DNA of 38,542 bases, taken from positions 1-38,542 of IMG/VR virus record IMGVR_UViG_3300020156_000058, one strand, 5' to 3'. The translations under genes were made by a program, and so were the position numbers. The DNA is from a virus. The notes below the pieces were generated by a model that was not told where the DNA came from, ran no database searches, and saw only the letters and a list, made by a program, of their open reading frames with translations. Shown in pieces: positions 12,676-22,169 of the stretch (the first letter of the stretch is position 1; each line of letters opens with the position of its first letter).

Positions 12676-12793
12676 CCCGGGCAATTCCGCTCGGTAACTA
12701 TGAAGGGCTGCCGGTAAAAAATTGCTGCAAAGCAGCACACCGACAACAGTGTCAGCTACCCTGAGGTCTCGCTTTTTTTGGAGATCCAACAGC

Positions 12794-13072
12794 ATGGCAT
12801 CAACACGAAACACCCGCCCTGAACGTAGCTCTGCGGACATTGCCCTGGAAATTGTGAAGGCGGCCCTAGCCGGTGGGGCAATTCGCCCTACAGGAACGGA
12901 AGCGCCAGGCGAACCTCTCAAGGCCGTGACGGGAAAAGCCGCCCTGGACGCCGTATATGCAGTCCGCTTGTACCAGAACGTGCTAGCTCGATTGGAAAAG
13001 CCGCGGGTAACACGGCAAGCCAACCAGAACGACGAAACACCCGACCCTAGCCAGGCCAAGCTTCTACCGTGA
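12794..13072 (+). CDS. small hypothetical protein, convergent with lysis genes
   Basis: 92 residues, mostly helical and polar (SADIALEIVKAALAGGAI, AALDAVYAVRLYQNVLARL), with TTTTTTTGGAG shortly before the start. Its last bases overlap the end of the oppositely oriented Rz1 gene by 26 bases. No motif identified. Confidence 0.5.
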   Translation: MASTRNTRPERSSADIALEIVKAALAGGAIRPTGTEAPGEPLKAVTGKAALDAVYAVRLYQNVLARLEKPRVTRQANQNDETPDPSQAKLLP

Positions 13073-13298
13073 CACGATGGCGTGCGGCGCAGATTCCGTA
13101 GGCTACCAGCACTTGGTCCTGCACCCACATCTGCCAGGCGTCGTAATCGTCAGGGTTTTGCGGCGGGTCCGGAATCTGTGGGCATGGCGCCGCTAACTGA
13201 CTGTCCAGAGGCGGCACGGCTCGTGGTACGTACACTGTCCGTGAGGTTGCGCACCCGGTCAGCATCAGGGCGACAGCCAGCAGGAAGAGGTTTCGCAT
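13047..13298 (-). CDS. Rz1: Rz1-like outer-membrane spanin lipoprotein
   Basis: MRNLFLLAVALMLTGCATS is a lipoprotein signal with lipobox LTGC. The remainder is Pro-rich (VPRAVPPLD, CPQIPDPPQNPDD) as in Rz1 outer-membrane spanins. It begins inside the Rz gene in a different frame, the usual nested arrangement. With Rz it would fuse inner and outer membranes at the last step of lysis of a Gram-negative host. Confidence 0.75.
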   Translation of the reverse strand: MRNLFLLAVALMLTGCATSRTVYVPRAVPPLDSQLAAPCPQIPDPPQNPDDYDAWQMWVQDQVLVAYGICAARHRVTVEAWPG

Positions 13299-13590
13299 CT
13301 TTCAGGGCCTTGGAAATGACGCCGATCTGGGCCGGCAGTTGTTCAGCAGTCTCGCTCGCCCGCCGCGCGGCAGTTGCGATGCTCTGGACGTCGTTGGCAA
13401 GCTGGCCGAGAGAGGCCGTGGCAGTATCGGCCTGAGCTTGCGCTTGCTGGCGCTGGCAGTCGGCTATTCGAACCCCTAGGCGCCATTCTTGGGCCACCCC
13501 TACCAGTAATCCTGCTGCCAGCGCCCCGGCAGCGCCCACAGCGGCGTAGCCCTTCCAGCCTGTCAGTAACTTCAGTGTGTCGGTGATCAT
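13150..13590 (-). CDS. Rz: Rz-like inner-membrane spanin
   Basis: Starting at ATG 13590 (MITDTLKLLTGWKG), which overlaps the previous stop by 4 bases; a longer start at 13605 is possible. One membrane anchor (YAAVGAAGALAAGLLVGVA) is followed by a periplasmic coiled-coil (DCQRQQAQAQADTATASLGQ...). The Rz1 lipoprotein is nested in its 3' half. Length of about 146 residues is normal for Rz proteins. Confidence 0.75.
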   Translation of the reverse strand: MITDTLKLLTGWKGYAAVGAAGALAAGLLVGVAQEWRLGVRIADCQRQQAQAQADTATASLGQLANDVQSIATAARRASETAEQLPAQIGVISKALKDAKPLPAGCRPDADRVRNLTDSVRTTSRAASGQSVSGAMPTDSGPAAKP

Positions 13591-14105
13591 GGTCCGTCCA
13601 GCCATCTAGGCGGTGACTGGGACAGCTGCGGCTCAAGAGCATCCGTCAGGCTCGATGCCGCCTCCCTGACAGTGGTGGCCGCCCGCTGGGCCTTGGATGA
13701 AGCCGCCTTGGCTGCCGCCCCGGCGCCGGCGGCCGCCTGTGCTGCGGTGTGGGCGGTGCTGGCGGCTTCCTTGGCCATCTGCGCGGCATCCCCCGCGGTT
13801 CCCGCAATGGCGGGCAATCGCTGCTCAATGATCAGCATCAGCTGTCGGTTGATATCCATCAGTCGCTGTTGTTCAGCCTGGTGGGCGCGCGACTGTTCGG
13901 CAATCTGCACGTCCGCCCGGGACAGGCCGGCAAAGTGGCCGGTGGCAAAGCTTCCGCCCACGACCATAGCCAGCAGCAGCCAGCCCTCCAATATCTGAAT
14001 CGGGCGGGTGTGTTTCTCGCAGATTCGGCAAATCCGTTCACGTATTCGGTTGGGCACGGGCCTTCTCCTGTTCCCAGATCTGCATTCGGGTCTCCAGACG
14101 GGCAA
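13587..14105 (-). CDS. membrane protein with Ala-rich coiled coil, lysis cassette
   Basis: One hydrophobic span (EGWLLLAMVVGGSFATGHFAG) is followed by a long Ala-rich helix (AAQAAAGAGAAAKAASSKA). The start at 14105 overlaps the upstream gene by 68 bases and gives an Arg-rich leader (RIRERICRICEKH). A later non-ATG start is possible. Located between a holin candidate and Rz, it may be a second holin or antiholin-type protein. Confidence 0.5.
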   Translation of the reverse strand: MPVWRPECRSGNRRRPVPNRIRERICRICEKHTRPIQILEGWLLLAMVVGGSFATGHFAGLSRADVQIAEQSRAHQAEQQRLMDINRQLMLIIEQRLPAIAGTAGDAAQMAKEAASTAHTAAQAAAGAGAAAKAASSKAQRAATTVREAASSLTDALEPQLSQSPPRWLDGP

Positions 14106-14364
14106 CCTTCTCGCGCAAATCGGCGATAGATTCGTAGGCCAGCCGCAACTCTTTCGTCAGAGTGTCGGCTCGGGCAAGCGCGGCGGCGAGTTGCGCCGTC
14201 AACATATCAATCACTTCCTTTTGCGCTTCGTCGCCCGCGCGCTCGACGGCATCCTTGGATAGCCAGCGCCGAAGGAACAAACCACCCCCGACGACGGTGG
14301 CAGCAATAGCCCCAATCCATCCGCCAATGCCGCCGCCCGACAATTCCTCAGGTATCTGCATCAC
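14038..14364 (-). CDS. holin candidate, single-span membrane protein with coiled coil
   Basis: 108 residues. The start overlaps the amidase stop by 4 bases. The N-terminal hydrophobic helix (IGGWIGAIAATVVGGGLFL) is followed by a charged heptad-rich region (TLTKELRLAYESIADLREKVARL). Its position right after the endolysin makes it the best holin candidate. Holins are too diverse for a firm call from sequence alone. Confidence 0.55.
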   Translation of the reverse strand: MMQIPEELSGGGIGGWIGAIAATVVGGGLFLRRWLSKDAVERAGDEAQKEVIDMLTAQLAAALARADTLTKELRLAYESIADLREKVARLETRMQIWEQEKARAQPNT

Positions 14365-14894
14365 TCCCCCAATGCGTCCCTTGCCGCCGCCATGAGAACA
14401 CCCGCCAGGCGTGCCGCCAGCTCATGTTTGCCAGCGTGATACCGCTGCAGATCAAGCGGATTGCTGATAAAGAACAGTTCGAGGATGAGGCCGCCGGCGC
14501 GCACAAAGCCTAGCCTCGAGTGTTGGCCAGCGACCTCCCCCTTGGCGCCACGGTTTCGGATGCCCAGCACATCGGACACCGCTTCGCACAGCTGGGCACC
14601 GAAGGGCATGTCGCGGACGTTCGATAGTGTTTCGACACCAGTGGCCGAAGGCGAGGCAGCTGCGTTACAGTGGAACTCGACGGCAACGCTCCCTGGCTTG
14701 ACCAAACTGATGGCCTGGCGCAGCGGCAGGTTCTGTACGCCAGAGCCGTCCGTCACCGGCTCAATGCCTGCTGCACGCAGCTGGACGGCCACCAGGTTGC
14801 GGAACTCCGTGACGATGGCAGCCTCGGTCGTCCCGCCGCCGACTGCGCCGGGGTCTGTGTTGCTGTGCCCCGCGGTGATAACGATGGTACGCAT
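14361..14894 (-). CDS. endolysin, N-acetylmuramoyl-L-alanine amidase (Amidase_3-type)
   Basis: The zinc-site pattern of Amidase_3 is visible: AGHSNTDPGA (His), TEFRNL (Glu), VEFHCNA (His) and the catalytic Glu in ILELFFISNP. 177 residues, a catalytic domain alone with no binding domain and no signal peptide, so it should need a holin to cross the membrane. It cleaves the amide between muramic acid and the peptide stem. Confidence 0.85.
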   Translation of the reverse strand: MRTIVITAGHSNTDPGAVGGGTTEAAIVTEFRNLVAVQLRAAGIEPVTDGSGVQNLPLRQAISLVKPGSVAVEFHCNAAASPSATGVETLSNVRDMPFGAQLCEAVSDVLGIRNRGAKGEVAGQHSRLGFVRAGGLILELFFISNPLDLQRYHAGKHELAARLAGVLMAAARDALGE

Positions 14895-14908
14895 GATCTC
14901 TCCAGGCG

Positions 14909-14929
14909 GAAAAACCCGCCGAAGCGGGC
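14909..14929 (-). terminator. rho-independent terminator before endolysin
   Basis: On the minus strand GCCCGC-TTCG-GCGGGT forms a tight stem with a UUCG-type loop followed by five T. It separates the tail genes (stop at 14947) from the amidase, so lysis genes either have their own promoter or need antitermination. Confidence 0.7.
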
Positions 14930-14946
14930 ATTCAGGCTTGCTGTAA

Positions 14947-15780
14947 TCAGGCGATGCCGTAGGTCGATTTCAGCGCCGCCACCAAGTCGGTGAGTTGTTG
15001 GGTTCCGATGGTGCTGGACATGAGCGATCGTGGCCATACATACAAGCGCGCGATACGGCCGATCGCTGGGCCAGCGATGGACGGACCCAGCCGCCAACGG
15101 GCGTTCGCGTCCGTAGCCGCCGCAAACGAGTTCGGCAAGGCGGTCTGCGCCGTGGCCACCGACGAATTCACGCCAAGGCGCAGCAACTTGGCGCTGTTAG
15201 ACCAATCCACCACGTAGACCACGGTGGAATCTGCCACAGGCAATGTCCCGGTCGATTCCAGGATTGACAGCCGATCATTGCCGGTCGCGCTGTACGGCTG
15301 GATATACAGACCGGGCGCAGACAGCTGGGCGCCAAACCGCCGGATGGTCAATGCGACGGTGTCGCCGTTCGGATTGACGATGGTCAGAATCCTGTTCTCG
15401 CCACCCGCCAACCCTTCGGCGGCATGCGCCATGACCAGCACGGCGGTATAGGACTGAATCCCGCCAGCACTACCCGCCGGCATATCGAGCCCCGAGGCAT
15501 TCGGCATGGTGATCGAGGGCCGGCCCGCGAAGATGGGATCCTGCTGGTTGACCGCGATCAGGCCGGCATTGACACCAGAGGTGATGAGCAGCCGGCTGTC
15601 GGTCGCGTCGAACCCCTCGAAACCCGCCGGCGTGATGCGCACGGACTCAGCCATAAGGCAGGTCATCAGGTCAGGGATCATCGCAGCGGCACTATCGCCC
15701 TGCGTCATGTCGTTCCGCGCGCCGCTGGCTGCCGCCGCCGCAACGCCGGGTAGGATGATGGATTGTCCGTTGATTGCCAT
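14947..15780 (-). CDS. putative tail-associated structural protein
   Basis: The start MAINGQSIILPG at 15780 is preceded by AGAGGAAGT. 277 residues, beta-rich, with no Cys-His sites. The C-terminus (RLGPSIAGPAIGRIARLYVWPRS...LTDLVAALKSTYG) resembles the concanavalin/LamG-like ends of proteins downstream of phage fibres. It probably decorates the tail or fibre. The family is not certain. Confidence 0.5.
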   Translation of the reverse strand: MAINGQSIILPGVAAAAASGARNDMTQGDSAAAMIPDLMTCLMAESVRITPAGFEGFDATDSRLLITSGVNAGLIAVNQQDPIFAGRPSITMPNASGLDMPAGSAGGIQSYTAVLVMAHAAEGLAGGENRILTIVNPNGDTVALTIRRFGAQLSAPGLYIQPYSATGNDRLSILESTGTLPVADSTVVYVVDWSNSAKLLRLGVNSSVATAQTALPNSFAAATDANARWRLGPSIAGPAIGRIARLYVWPRSLMSSTIGTQQLTDLVAALKSTYGIA

Positions 15781-15790
15781 GACTTCCTCT

Positions 15791-17869
15791 TTAGATGACG
15801 GTGACAGGCACGCGTTGATGGCATGCCCAGTTAAAAATCGGATGACCCTGCAAGTCGACATAGGGCGATGAGTCGCGCAGACAAGACCGCGGCCCGGTCG
15901 TCGGGCCGCCAGAGGCCCCTGCGGTCCCAATATCGGCGATGCCAATCATCTGACCGGTACCGGTGGGAACGCCCGATAGCGCGACGGAAACGGTGTTGTC
16001 AATATTGACAACCACCGATGTGATCGAGACGGCATTGCCGTCGCCAGCGTCGATCCAACGTAGGCCCAAATCGCCGGGATCGAGCACGTTCACGGTATCG
16101 GCGACCAGGGGCGCATGCGGCGTATGGAAAGTGATCGTTACGACAGTGCCAGATAGCTCGGCGCCGGTCGCGTGCGTCGGCAACCATGCCTCGCCCCGAT
16201 ACGCCGCAATCATTGCTTCCGAGAATTTTGCTCCGAGCCGGCGCGACGATTCAGATCGCATATGCACACCATCATCGGCATGCAGCAGGTGATACTTCGG
16301 CCCTGCGCAGAGGAACTGATCCGGATGGTCCAGCGCCAGCTGCAACTGCTCGAACGGCACCAGCGATTCCGTGGAGCCGTAGGCAGTCCAGCTTGAAATC
16401 TGATCTAGCAGCACCAGGATCGGCGAAACTTGGGCTGTGAAGATCGCGCGCAGATCAGTGTCGTAGTTCGGCTGCAGATCCAGCATCCACATGCTGTACT
16501 CGCCGGCAGGCATGTCCCGGTCCGCTTCACCTTGAATCCAAGTCGCAACTGGGCACACAACCTCAAGGCCAGCCTCGTCGCACAGTTGCTTTGCGCGTTG
16601 TGCCGCCGTGATGCCGTTTTGATACGGCGTCGACCCCTTGCCCAGTTCGGTGATCGATGTGCCACCCTTGCCGTACTCGCCCGCGATTATCGCGACATCA
16701 TCGTCATAGCGGACGGTGCCAAGCAGCGCCGTCGCCGACTGCTGTATCAGAGGAACCTCTGCAATGTTGGAAGCGCCTGGGACCAACCATTCAACTTCCC
16801 ACGGTCGGATCGGCACGGTGCTTAAATCGCCATCTCGACGCACACCATGGTTGAATGTAACCAGTCGGTCGGGGGCCGGCGGCGTCACCGTCATTGGCAC
16901 CGTGGCGGCACCGATCGCCAGAGACTGGCCCGACGCCAGGGCAAACACAACCCGAGCAATCTCAGGACCGAACGGGCCGCCGGGCACCACCTGCCGGCGA
17001 CGCAACGCTATGGAGCCGAATGCATCGGTCAGCCACTGAACCTCCCCCTGCACCAATTCTGGCGCCCAGTTGTCATACACGTTGTCCGTGATCTGAAGCT
17101 CGCCCAGACGTTCATTCCAAGCGTAGATTTGGCGCGCGCCCTCGACACCCTTTGTGTAAACCCGGGAACGGCCGCGCAAGCCCGTGCCCATATCAAGGGA
17201 ACCGTCATGGCGTTGCCCCATGACAATCCGGCCGCCTTGCGACCACGTCAGTCGATAGTCGCCGTCGAGCAACTGCTCACCGCCCGCGACGAAGCCCCCG
17301 CGATGCGTCACACCAAAAGCAGCGCGGCCTGCGACCTGCACCAAGTACCGGTACACCGCGCCCAGGTACGGCAGACCCGGCAACTGATCCGTCAACGTGC
17401 GAAATACACCAGCACGCCCATCCACATAAGCCAACATGTTGCCGGCCCCATCGGCGACCCGCCACGGGTATGGCCATAGCCCACGGGCACTTACCCCGAC
17501 GGCCAATGCGTCGGCGGCAACCTGGTCCAGCTGCGCAGCGCTAGGCGGCTGAAGGCCCGACCATAACCAGGCAGTGCCATTCCATACGTAGTATCCATTC
17601 AGCGCGGGGTTCGGATCGTTTGTCACCTGTCCTACGGTGGGTACGGGCTGAGCCAGATCCGCGTACATGTCGGCCTGAGTCAAGTACGTGACCATGCGCG
17701 CGGCGCCGGCTGCCACCTCAAGCACCTCGCCTCTCAACGTCTCCAGGTTGGAGACATCATTGCCAACCCGGTTGACATTCGGCTCGCCAAGCGGGCCATT
17801 GACAAACTTCTCTAGGGTGCTGGCGTCCGTGCTCGCGCCCTGCAGATCTTGCGCGGTAATGTATTTCAT
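15791..17869 (-). CDS. tail fibre with SGNH/sialate-O-acetylesterase-like domain
   Basis: Start at MKYITAQDLQGAS (17869). The N-terminal ~100 residues look like a tail-attachment region with WNGTAWLWSG-type turns. The middle carries esterase blocks: GQSLAIG (nucleophile Ser), TWIQGEAD and DDGVHM (Asp/His). This is the order of SGNH and DUF303-type carbohydrate esterases. It likely deacetylates host surface polysaccharide during adsorption. 692 residues. It is the candidate receptor-binding fibre and carries no variable repeat. Confidence 0.75.
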   Translation of the reverse strand: MKYITAQDLQGASTDASTLEKFVNGPLGEPNVNRVGNDVSNLETLRGEVLEVAAGAARMVTYLTQADMYADLAQPVPTVGQVTNDPNPALNGYYVWNGTAWLWSGLQPPSAAQLDQVAADALAVGVSARGLWPYPWRVADGAGNMLAYVDGRAGVFRTLTDQLPGLPYLGAVYRYLVQVAGRAAFGVTHRGGFVAGGEQLLDGDYRLTWSQGGRIVMGQRHDGSLDMGTGLRGRSRVYTKGVEGARQIYAWNERLGELQITDNVYDNWAPELVQGEVQWLTDAFGSIALRRRQVVPGGPFGPEIARVVFALASGQSLAIGAATVPMTVTPPAPDRLVTFNHGVRRDGDLSTVPIRPWEVEWLVPGASNIAEVPLIQQSATALLGTVRYDDDVAIIAGEYGKGGTSITELGKGSTPYQNGITAAQRAKQLCDEAGLEVVCPVATWIQGEADRDMPAGEYSMWMLDLQPNYDTDLRAIFTAQVSPILVLLDQISSWTAYGSTESLVPFEQLQLALDHPDQFLCAGPKYHLLHADDGVHMRSESSRRLGAKFSEAMIAAYRGEAWLPTHATGAELSGTVVTITFHTPHAPLVADTVNVLDPGDLGLRWIDAGDGNAVSITSVVVNIDNTVSVALSGVPTGTGQMIGIADIGTAGASGGPTTGPRSCLRDSSPYVDLQGHPIFNWACHQRVPVTVI

Positions 17870-17882
17870 ACGAACTCGCAAT

Positions 17883-17906
17883 AAAAAACCCCGCTCGGCG
17901 GCGGGG
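17883..17906 (-). terminator. terminator between J-like and fibre genes
   Basis: On the minus strand CCCCGC-CGCCGA-GCGGGG followed by six T, directly after the J-like gene stop at 17926 and just before the fibre start. It would reduce transcription of fibre and lysis genes relative to the tail genes. Confidence 0.75.
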
Positions 17907-17925
17907 TAGTCAATGTGGTGTACTG

Positions 17926-20832
17926 CTATGCGTGGAAATCCAGGTCGTTCTGGTAATACCGGGCGTCGTAGTTGATGGCTGTCACGGGGATCGTGCCGTC
18001 GTCATTCGGCGACCCTTTCTCAGTCACCAAGAACGGCCGCGCCTGGCGGGGACTCTCTCCCACGCCAATGATGTAGGTGGTCGTGTTGTAGGCCTCGCCT
18101 CTCGCCACGATCGGCGTACGCGGCACGCGCTCCAGCAATGCGTGGCGCCGACTACCGCCATACGTCACCTCCATCGCCTCGACCCGTCCGTCACTGTTTT
18201 GCAGGAAGATTCGATAGGCCTGCCCATCCTGCCAATCGATCGGCTGAGACAGCGTTATCAACCGCGGCTCATCCGCATCCACGGCCAGCACGTCGCCATC
18301 CAGGCTTTGGCCCCGCGTGTTATCCGCACAAAGAAACCGCTCGCTGACCGTCAGCATGTTGGCCTCCGGCAACGCGGTGAATTCCGCCACTTCATCCTGG
18401 AATTGGATCTTGTTCCAGGCGCGCCAGGCGTGCAGGTAGGCCTGCTCATAGATGCGCACGCCCACCGACTCGATACGCTTGGGGTTCACCGCCGAGCGGT
18501 CTTCCGGCAAGTAGATTGTCACGGGGGCATCGTTTTCAGGATCGATCCACTGATACTCGACGCCGTCATTGCCTTCGGAATTGCCGAACTGGTCGGTACG
18601 CTGTTCACTGCCGGGCACCTTGTTCCGGTGGTTGAATAGCAGTGAACTGTCATCCGTCTCCCGCTCGAAGAGTAGGCGGATCACGCTGCCTCGACGGTAG
18701 GCCTTGCAGTACACCGCCTCCGCAATCATCGCGATCGTTTCCTCGAAGCTCAGATTGTCGGAATCGATGGTGTAGTTGAACTGCGCGACATCCACCCCGA
18801 AGTAGTCGCGGACAGCCTGCGCGGTCTGGTAAACGTTGTCGAAATCCACTTCTGCCAGCGTGCGATTCCCAATCTTCGAGTCCAGGCAGATAGCCGATAT
18901 GATGTCGGCGACATTGTTGGTCGGATACAGCTCGGCGGAAAAGCTGCCATCCGCTTCCCGGCGTGGCAGCTTGCGCGTCACTAGCATGTTCAACTTGCGC
19001 TCTTTGATGGCCAACGCGCCATCGGTGGCGAAGGTCACCGACTGGGCGGTCGTGATGTTACCGAAGTGGGGTTCATTGACATACGACGCCACGTACAGGT
19101 CTCGCCACTTGATCTCGTCAACGACCGAGCCTTCGAAGTCATCGTCAGAAGGAGTAATCCGGCGGTTGCGGAACCGCCACGCTTTGCTTCGGACTCCGCC
19201 CAGCGCTGCTCGCAGAGTGTCCGCACGTGTCGACCTACTCACAGCCGAGCCTTGAATAGTTCGGTCATAAATCTGTATTGGCCCGGTCGGATTATTCGCC
19301 TCATCCAGTCGCTGTGCCTCCAGTCGGTAGGCAACATCACGACGGCTTTGAGACTGTCCGTTGTCTGCGTACAGACCATTCAGGGCAATAACATTGCCAA
19401 TTACCTCGTCGATATAGTCGAACGACCTCACCTCCATCCAACCCACCCAACGTTCCCCGCTAGTGACAATCACTGGACGCAGTGATTTCGACTGGCCGCC
19501 ATAGTCGTTCAGCATCACATCCCAGCCCGGATTGACCGCGGCCGGGTTGTTCAGGGTCAGCGTGGTCGACGTGACAGTGTTGACCACGTAGGTGCCCGAC
19601 AGGTCGAACTGCACTACACCGGAAGGCCGGCTGAGCGTCGGCCCGCCCCGCACCTCTGAAAATCGGTTCCGGAAAGCGCTCCAGGCGCCAGTGTTGCTAG
19701 ATATGTCGAGGCGTACCGCCGTCGTAGCGGCCAGCTCGTCGTAGGTTGAATACAGTACTGGGTAAATCCCGTTGACATTGCCGTATACCTCGTAATCCTG
19801 GCCGGCATCGCCGCCAGTATTCTGGGTCCAGTGGATTGTTCCGTTGGTGATCGTCATGACCATCCCACCGCCCCAGTCGGCCGTGCGATTGCCCGGAATG
19901 ACCACTTCGCCCCATTCTGGCTCGCCATCGGCCCTGAACTGCGCCTCATCCGGGCCCAGCGAGTAGGTGAAGATGCCCTCTGTCTGGGCAGCTTCCGAGA
20001 TCACTACCGTGTCGCCGGGCACGAACAGATCGGCATAGTCGGCGCTGGAGCCCAGGTACCGCACCACATTGGGCGACTCGAAACGCGTGGACGCACGCAC
20101 CACCCGGCCAGCATCCTGGGGCAGCAGGGTCTGGCCGTTTACCGAGCCCACACGCTTGGCTGTCAGGACGGGAATGTTGATGGGGTCGCCGATGGTCAGC
20201 TGCGGCGCGCCGCTGTTCGGCGATGTGAAGGGGCCGTAGACCTGCACCGAGGACCCCGCGATCTGCGATATCGAGGTGGTGTCGTCACGCACATCGTGGA
20301 TCTCATAGCTGCCCCGGCCTACGCACATGTAGGCGATTTCCTGCTCGACGTGGTTCAAGAATATCTTGTACGGCGGCGCGAGCAGATCCAGCGTGGAACG
20401 CACGGTCCCGTAGATATCCGGGAGCCTGCCGTTGATGCGTGCCTCGTTGGTACGCTCGGACAGCCCATTATTCGGGCTCTCCTGCTGCACGTTCCGCTGC
20501 GTGGCATTGGGCGGATCCGGGGCGAGAATAGCCGTCAGGATCATCGATGCCGTTGACAGCGCGAGCGACACGGCGATGGCCACGAGCGTGCTTGGATCTC
20601 GCGGGAACACCTCCACAACAAGCGGGCCGGTTAGAGTGTTCAGGCGCTGCTCATCCTCCGGCGCAGCGGGCGTCACGATTGCGCCGGTCGACATGTCGAC
20701 AATTCGCCCGCCCGCCGGAAAATGGCGCCTGCCAAACTCGCGACGGAGGAAGGCTGTCACATCCCCGTCGACAAAATGTTTCTCGGGCGCTGCCACGTCC
20801 GGCGCGCGATACAGATACACCAGCACGCTCAT
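17926..20832 (-). CDS. host-specificity/tail tip protein J-like
   Basis: A 968-residue protein at the tail-tip position between the NlpC-like gene and the fibre. An early hydrophobic segment (TLVAIAVSLALSTASMILTAILA) and the following NGLSERTNEARINGRLPDIYGTVR are characteristic of TipJ/GTA-type host-specificity proteins. Beta-rich repeats follow. It forms the tail tip hub and contacts the cell. Its start overlaps the preceding gene's stop. Confidence 0.8.
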   Translation of the reverse strand: MSVLVYLYRAPDVAAPEKHFVDGDVTAFLRREFGRRHFPAGGRIVDMSTGAIVTPAAPEDEQRLNTLTGPLVVEVFPRDPSTLVAIAVSLALSTASMILTAILAPDPPNATQRNVQQESPNNGLSERTNEARINGRLPDIYGTVRSTLDLLAPPYKIFLNHVEQEIAYMCVGRGSYEIHDVRDDTTSISQIAGSSVQVYGPFTSPNSGAPQLTIGDPINIPVLTAKRVGSVNGQTLLPQDAGRVVRASTRFESPNVVRYLGSSADYADLFVPGDTVVISEAAQTEGIFTYSLGPDEAQFRADGEPEWGEVVIPGNRTADWGGGMVMTITNGTIHWTQNTGGDAGQDYEVYGNVNGIYPVLYSTYDELAATTAVRLDISSNTGAWSAFRNRFSEVRGGPTLSRPSGVVQFDLSGTYVVNTVTSTTLTLNNPAAVNPGWDVMLNDYGGQSKSLRPVIVTSGERWVGWMEVRSFDYIDEVIGNVIALNGLYADNGQSQSRRDVAYRLEAQRLDEANNPTGPIQIYDRTIQGSAVSRSTRADTLRAALGGVRSKAWRFRNRRITPSDDDFEGSVVDEIKWRDLYVASYVNEPHFGNITTAQSVTFATDGALAIKERKLNMLVTRKLPRREADGSFSAELYPTNNVADIISAICLDSKIGNRTLAEVDFDNVYQTAQAVRDYFGVDVAQFNYTIDSDNLSFEETIAMIAEAVYCKAYRRGSVIRLLFERETDDSSLLFNHRNKVPGSEQRTDQFGNSEGNDGVEYQWIDPENDAPVTIYLPEDRSAVNPKRIESVGVRIYEQAYLHAWRAWNKIQFQDEVAEFTALPEANMLTVSERFLCADNTRGQSLDGDVLAVDADEPRLITLSQPIDWQDGQAYRIFLQNSDGRVEAMEVTYGGSRRHALLERVPRTPIVARGEAYNTTTYIIGVGESPRQARPFLVTEKGSPNDDGTIPVTAINYDARYYQNDLDFHA

Positions 20833-21173
20833 GCGTAGTACCTCATGTTTCGGTATAAGGGCGCCATTGCTTCCACCGAGAAAAATGTCGGGCCCAGTTC
20901 GCTGTTGTGCAGCAGCCGCTGCCGAACGCAGACGCCAATATGGGCCTCCCCTTCCAGCGTCTCCATCAGCACAATGGCGGGTGTGACGGTGGGCCCTGCC
21001 ACGCGCCGGTAGTCTCGGAACAGGGCAGCCAGCCGGCCCGCCTTGAAATCGTCTTCGCGCACCTGGCGCAGCCGGCCGTCGCCGGTCAGAAGTTCCCAGG
21101 CGTCAGCCGCGAAGTGCAGGCAGTTGTAGGTCTTGCGGTCGTACTCGCGGTGCAGCAAGTCATCGATGGTCAT
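20829..21173 (-). CDS. NlpC/P60-like tail assembly protein
   Basis: 114 residues. YNCLHFAADAW supplies a Cys-xx-His start and EAHIGVCVR a later His, a small cysteine-peptidase-like domain as found between tail tip proteins in lambda-like tails. It lies in a chain of 4-bp overlaps with genes on both sides. It probably acts on peptidoglycan or in tip assembly. Confidence 0.6.
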   Translation of the reverse strand: MTIDDLLHREYDRKTYNCLHFAADAWELLTGDGRLRQVREDDFKAGRLAALFRDYRRVAGPTVTPAIVLMETLEGEAHIGVCVRQRLLHNSELGPTFFSVEAMAPLYRNMRYYA

Positions 21174-21682
21174 AGGAACCCCAGCAGCATCGGAAACCGG
21201 TCGGTCTTATAGATCTCGCCGGTCTTGCTGACATTCAGCTCGGGCGCCTTGGCATTGAACTGTGCCCCGTCATTGGTGCGCGAAATCTCCCGCGCCTGCA
21301 GCACGATCGGCCCGACCATCGGCGCTTCCAAGCTGTCGCTGCGATAGACGCGGTAAACCACACGCGGGCGATGCGTGCGCAGCGTGCCGGCGTCGCGCGC
21401 GCGCTGGATCTCGTCGGGCAGGATCTCGCCCAGGTCGCCCAGCGTCACGGTCAGGCCAAAATCCAGGTTTCCGGTTTCCTCGAGCTTGCGCAGCCGCATG
21501 GGCACATACTGGAAAAACACCTGTTCGGCATTCTCCAGGCGAGCCCACAACCCCAGCCGGTAGTGGAACTGCAGGTACCAGACCTGCGAGAAGCTGATCT
21601 GGCTGATTTCCAGCGTCTCGATACCGGCCGTGGACGCTGGCGCGGCGAAATAGAAATCGGCTTCGGGATTGATGTCAGGCAT
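21170..21682 (-). CDS. DUF1833-type minor tail protein
   Basis: 170 residues, beta-rich (NLDFGLTVTLGDLGEILPDE, PRVVYRVYRSDSLE). This pattern, upstream of an NlpC-like gene and downstream of a short tail protein, matches DUF1833 minor tail proteins. No enzymatic motif. Confidence 0.6.
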   Translation of the reverse strand: MPDINPEADFYFAAPASTAGIETLEISQISFSQVWYLQFHYRLGLWARLENAEQVFFQYVPMRLRKLEETGNLDFGLTVTLGDLGEILPDEIQRARDAGTLRTHRPRVVYRVYRSDSLEAPMVGPIVLQAREISRTNDGAQFNAKAPELNVSKTGEIYKTDRFPMLLGFL

Positions 21683-22169
21683 GGGGCAGATCCTCGTTCA
21701 CGAGCTTCGCCAGCAGATTCAGGATCTCCTGCGCAGCTGGGAGACTGCCGTAGATAACCAGCAGCATGATTAGCGAAGCCCAGTAGTCCAGGTCTCCGCC
21801 GTCAAACTCGGGCAACGTGTCCACCTCCAGCGTCGCGGCCACGGTGAAAAAGCGTCCGGCCTTGCTGACCAGGCGCACAGATTCAGGCAGAAAATGAGCC
21901 TCATACCGCCGCTTTTCATGCCCGTCGATCTTGAGATCGACTTCGAAGGGCCCGCCCCCCTGCGCCTGGCAGGCGCGGTAGAACCCCATGAACAGGCTGT
22001 ATTTCTCGTCGCGGAGGCGCCAGAACGCCGTGACGGTATTCGGGCTACCCTGCACGCCTGCCCGGTAGCGCGCCGGCCCTCCATCGAGGGCGATGCGCTG
22101 CGTACCGTCACCGAACTGGACCGAGTAGCCTTCCTGCAGGGGCAGGAATGGCAGACGTAGCTTGATCAT
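21675..22169 (-). CDS. minor tail protein
   Basis: 164 residues between the tape measure and DUF1833 genes. Conserved-looking features are GPARYRAGVQGSPNTVTAFWRL and FYRACQAQGGGPFEVDL, as in distal tail/baseplate proteins of siphophages. Overlaps both neighbours slightly. Confidence 0.6.
   Translation of the reverse strand: MIKLRLPFLPLQEGYSVQFGDGTQRIALDGGPARYRAGVQGSPNTVTAFWRLRDEKYSLFMGFYRACQAQGGGPFEVDLKIDGHEKRRYEAHFLPESVRLVSKAGRFFTVAATLEVDTLPEFDGGDLDYWASLIMLLVIYGSLPAAQEILNLLAKLVNEDLPHA

Noticed and set aside
14947-17869. A third variable repeat in a tail or fibre gene
   Set aside because: I looked for the YAW...LRARAVRR end and the shared 30-base tail; neither occurs in the tail genes.
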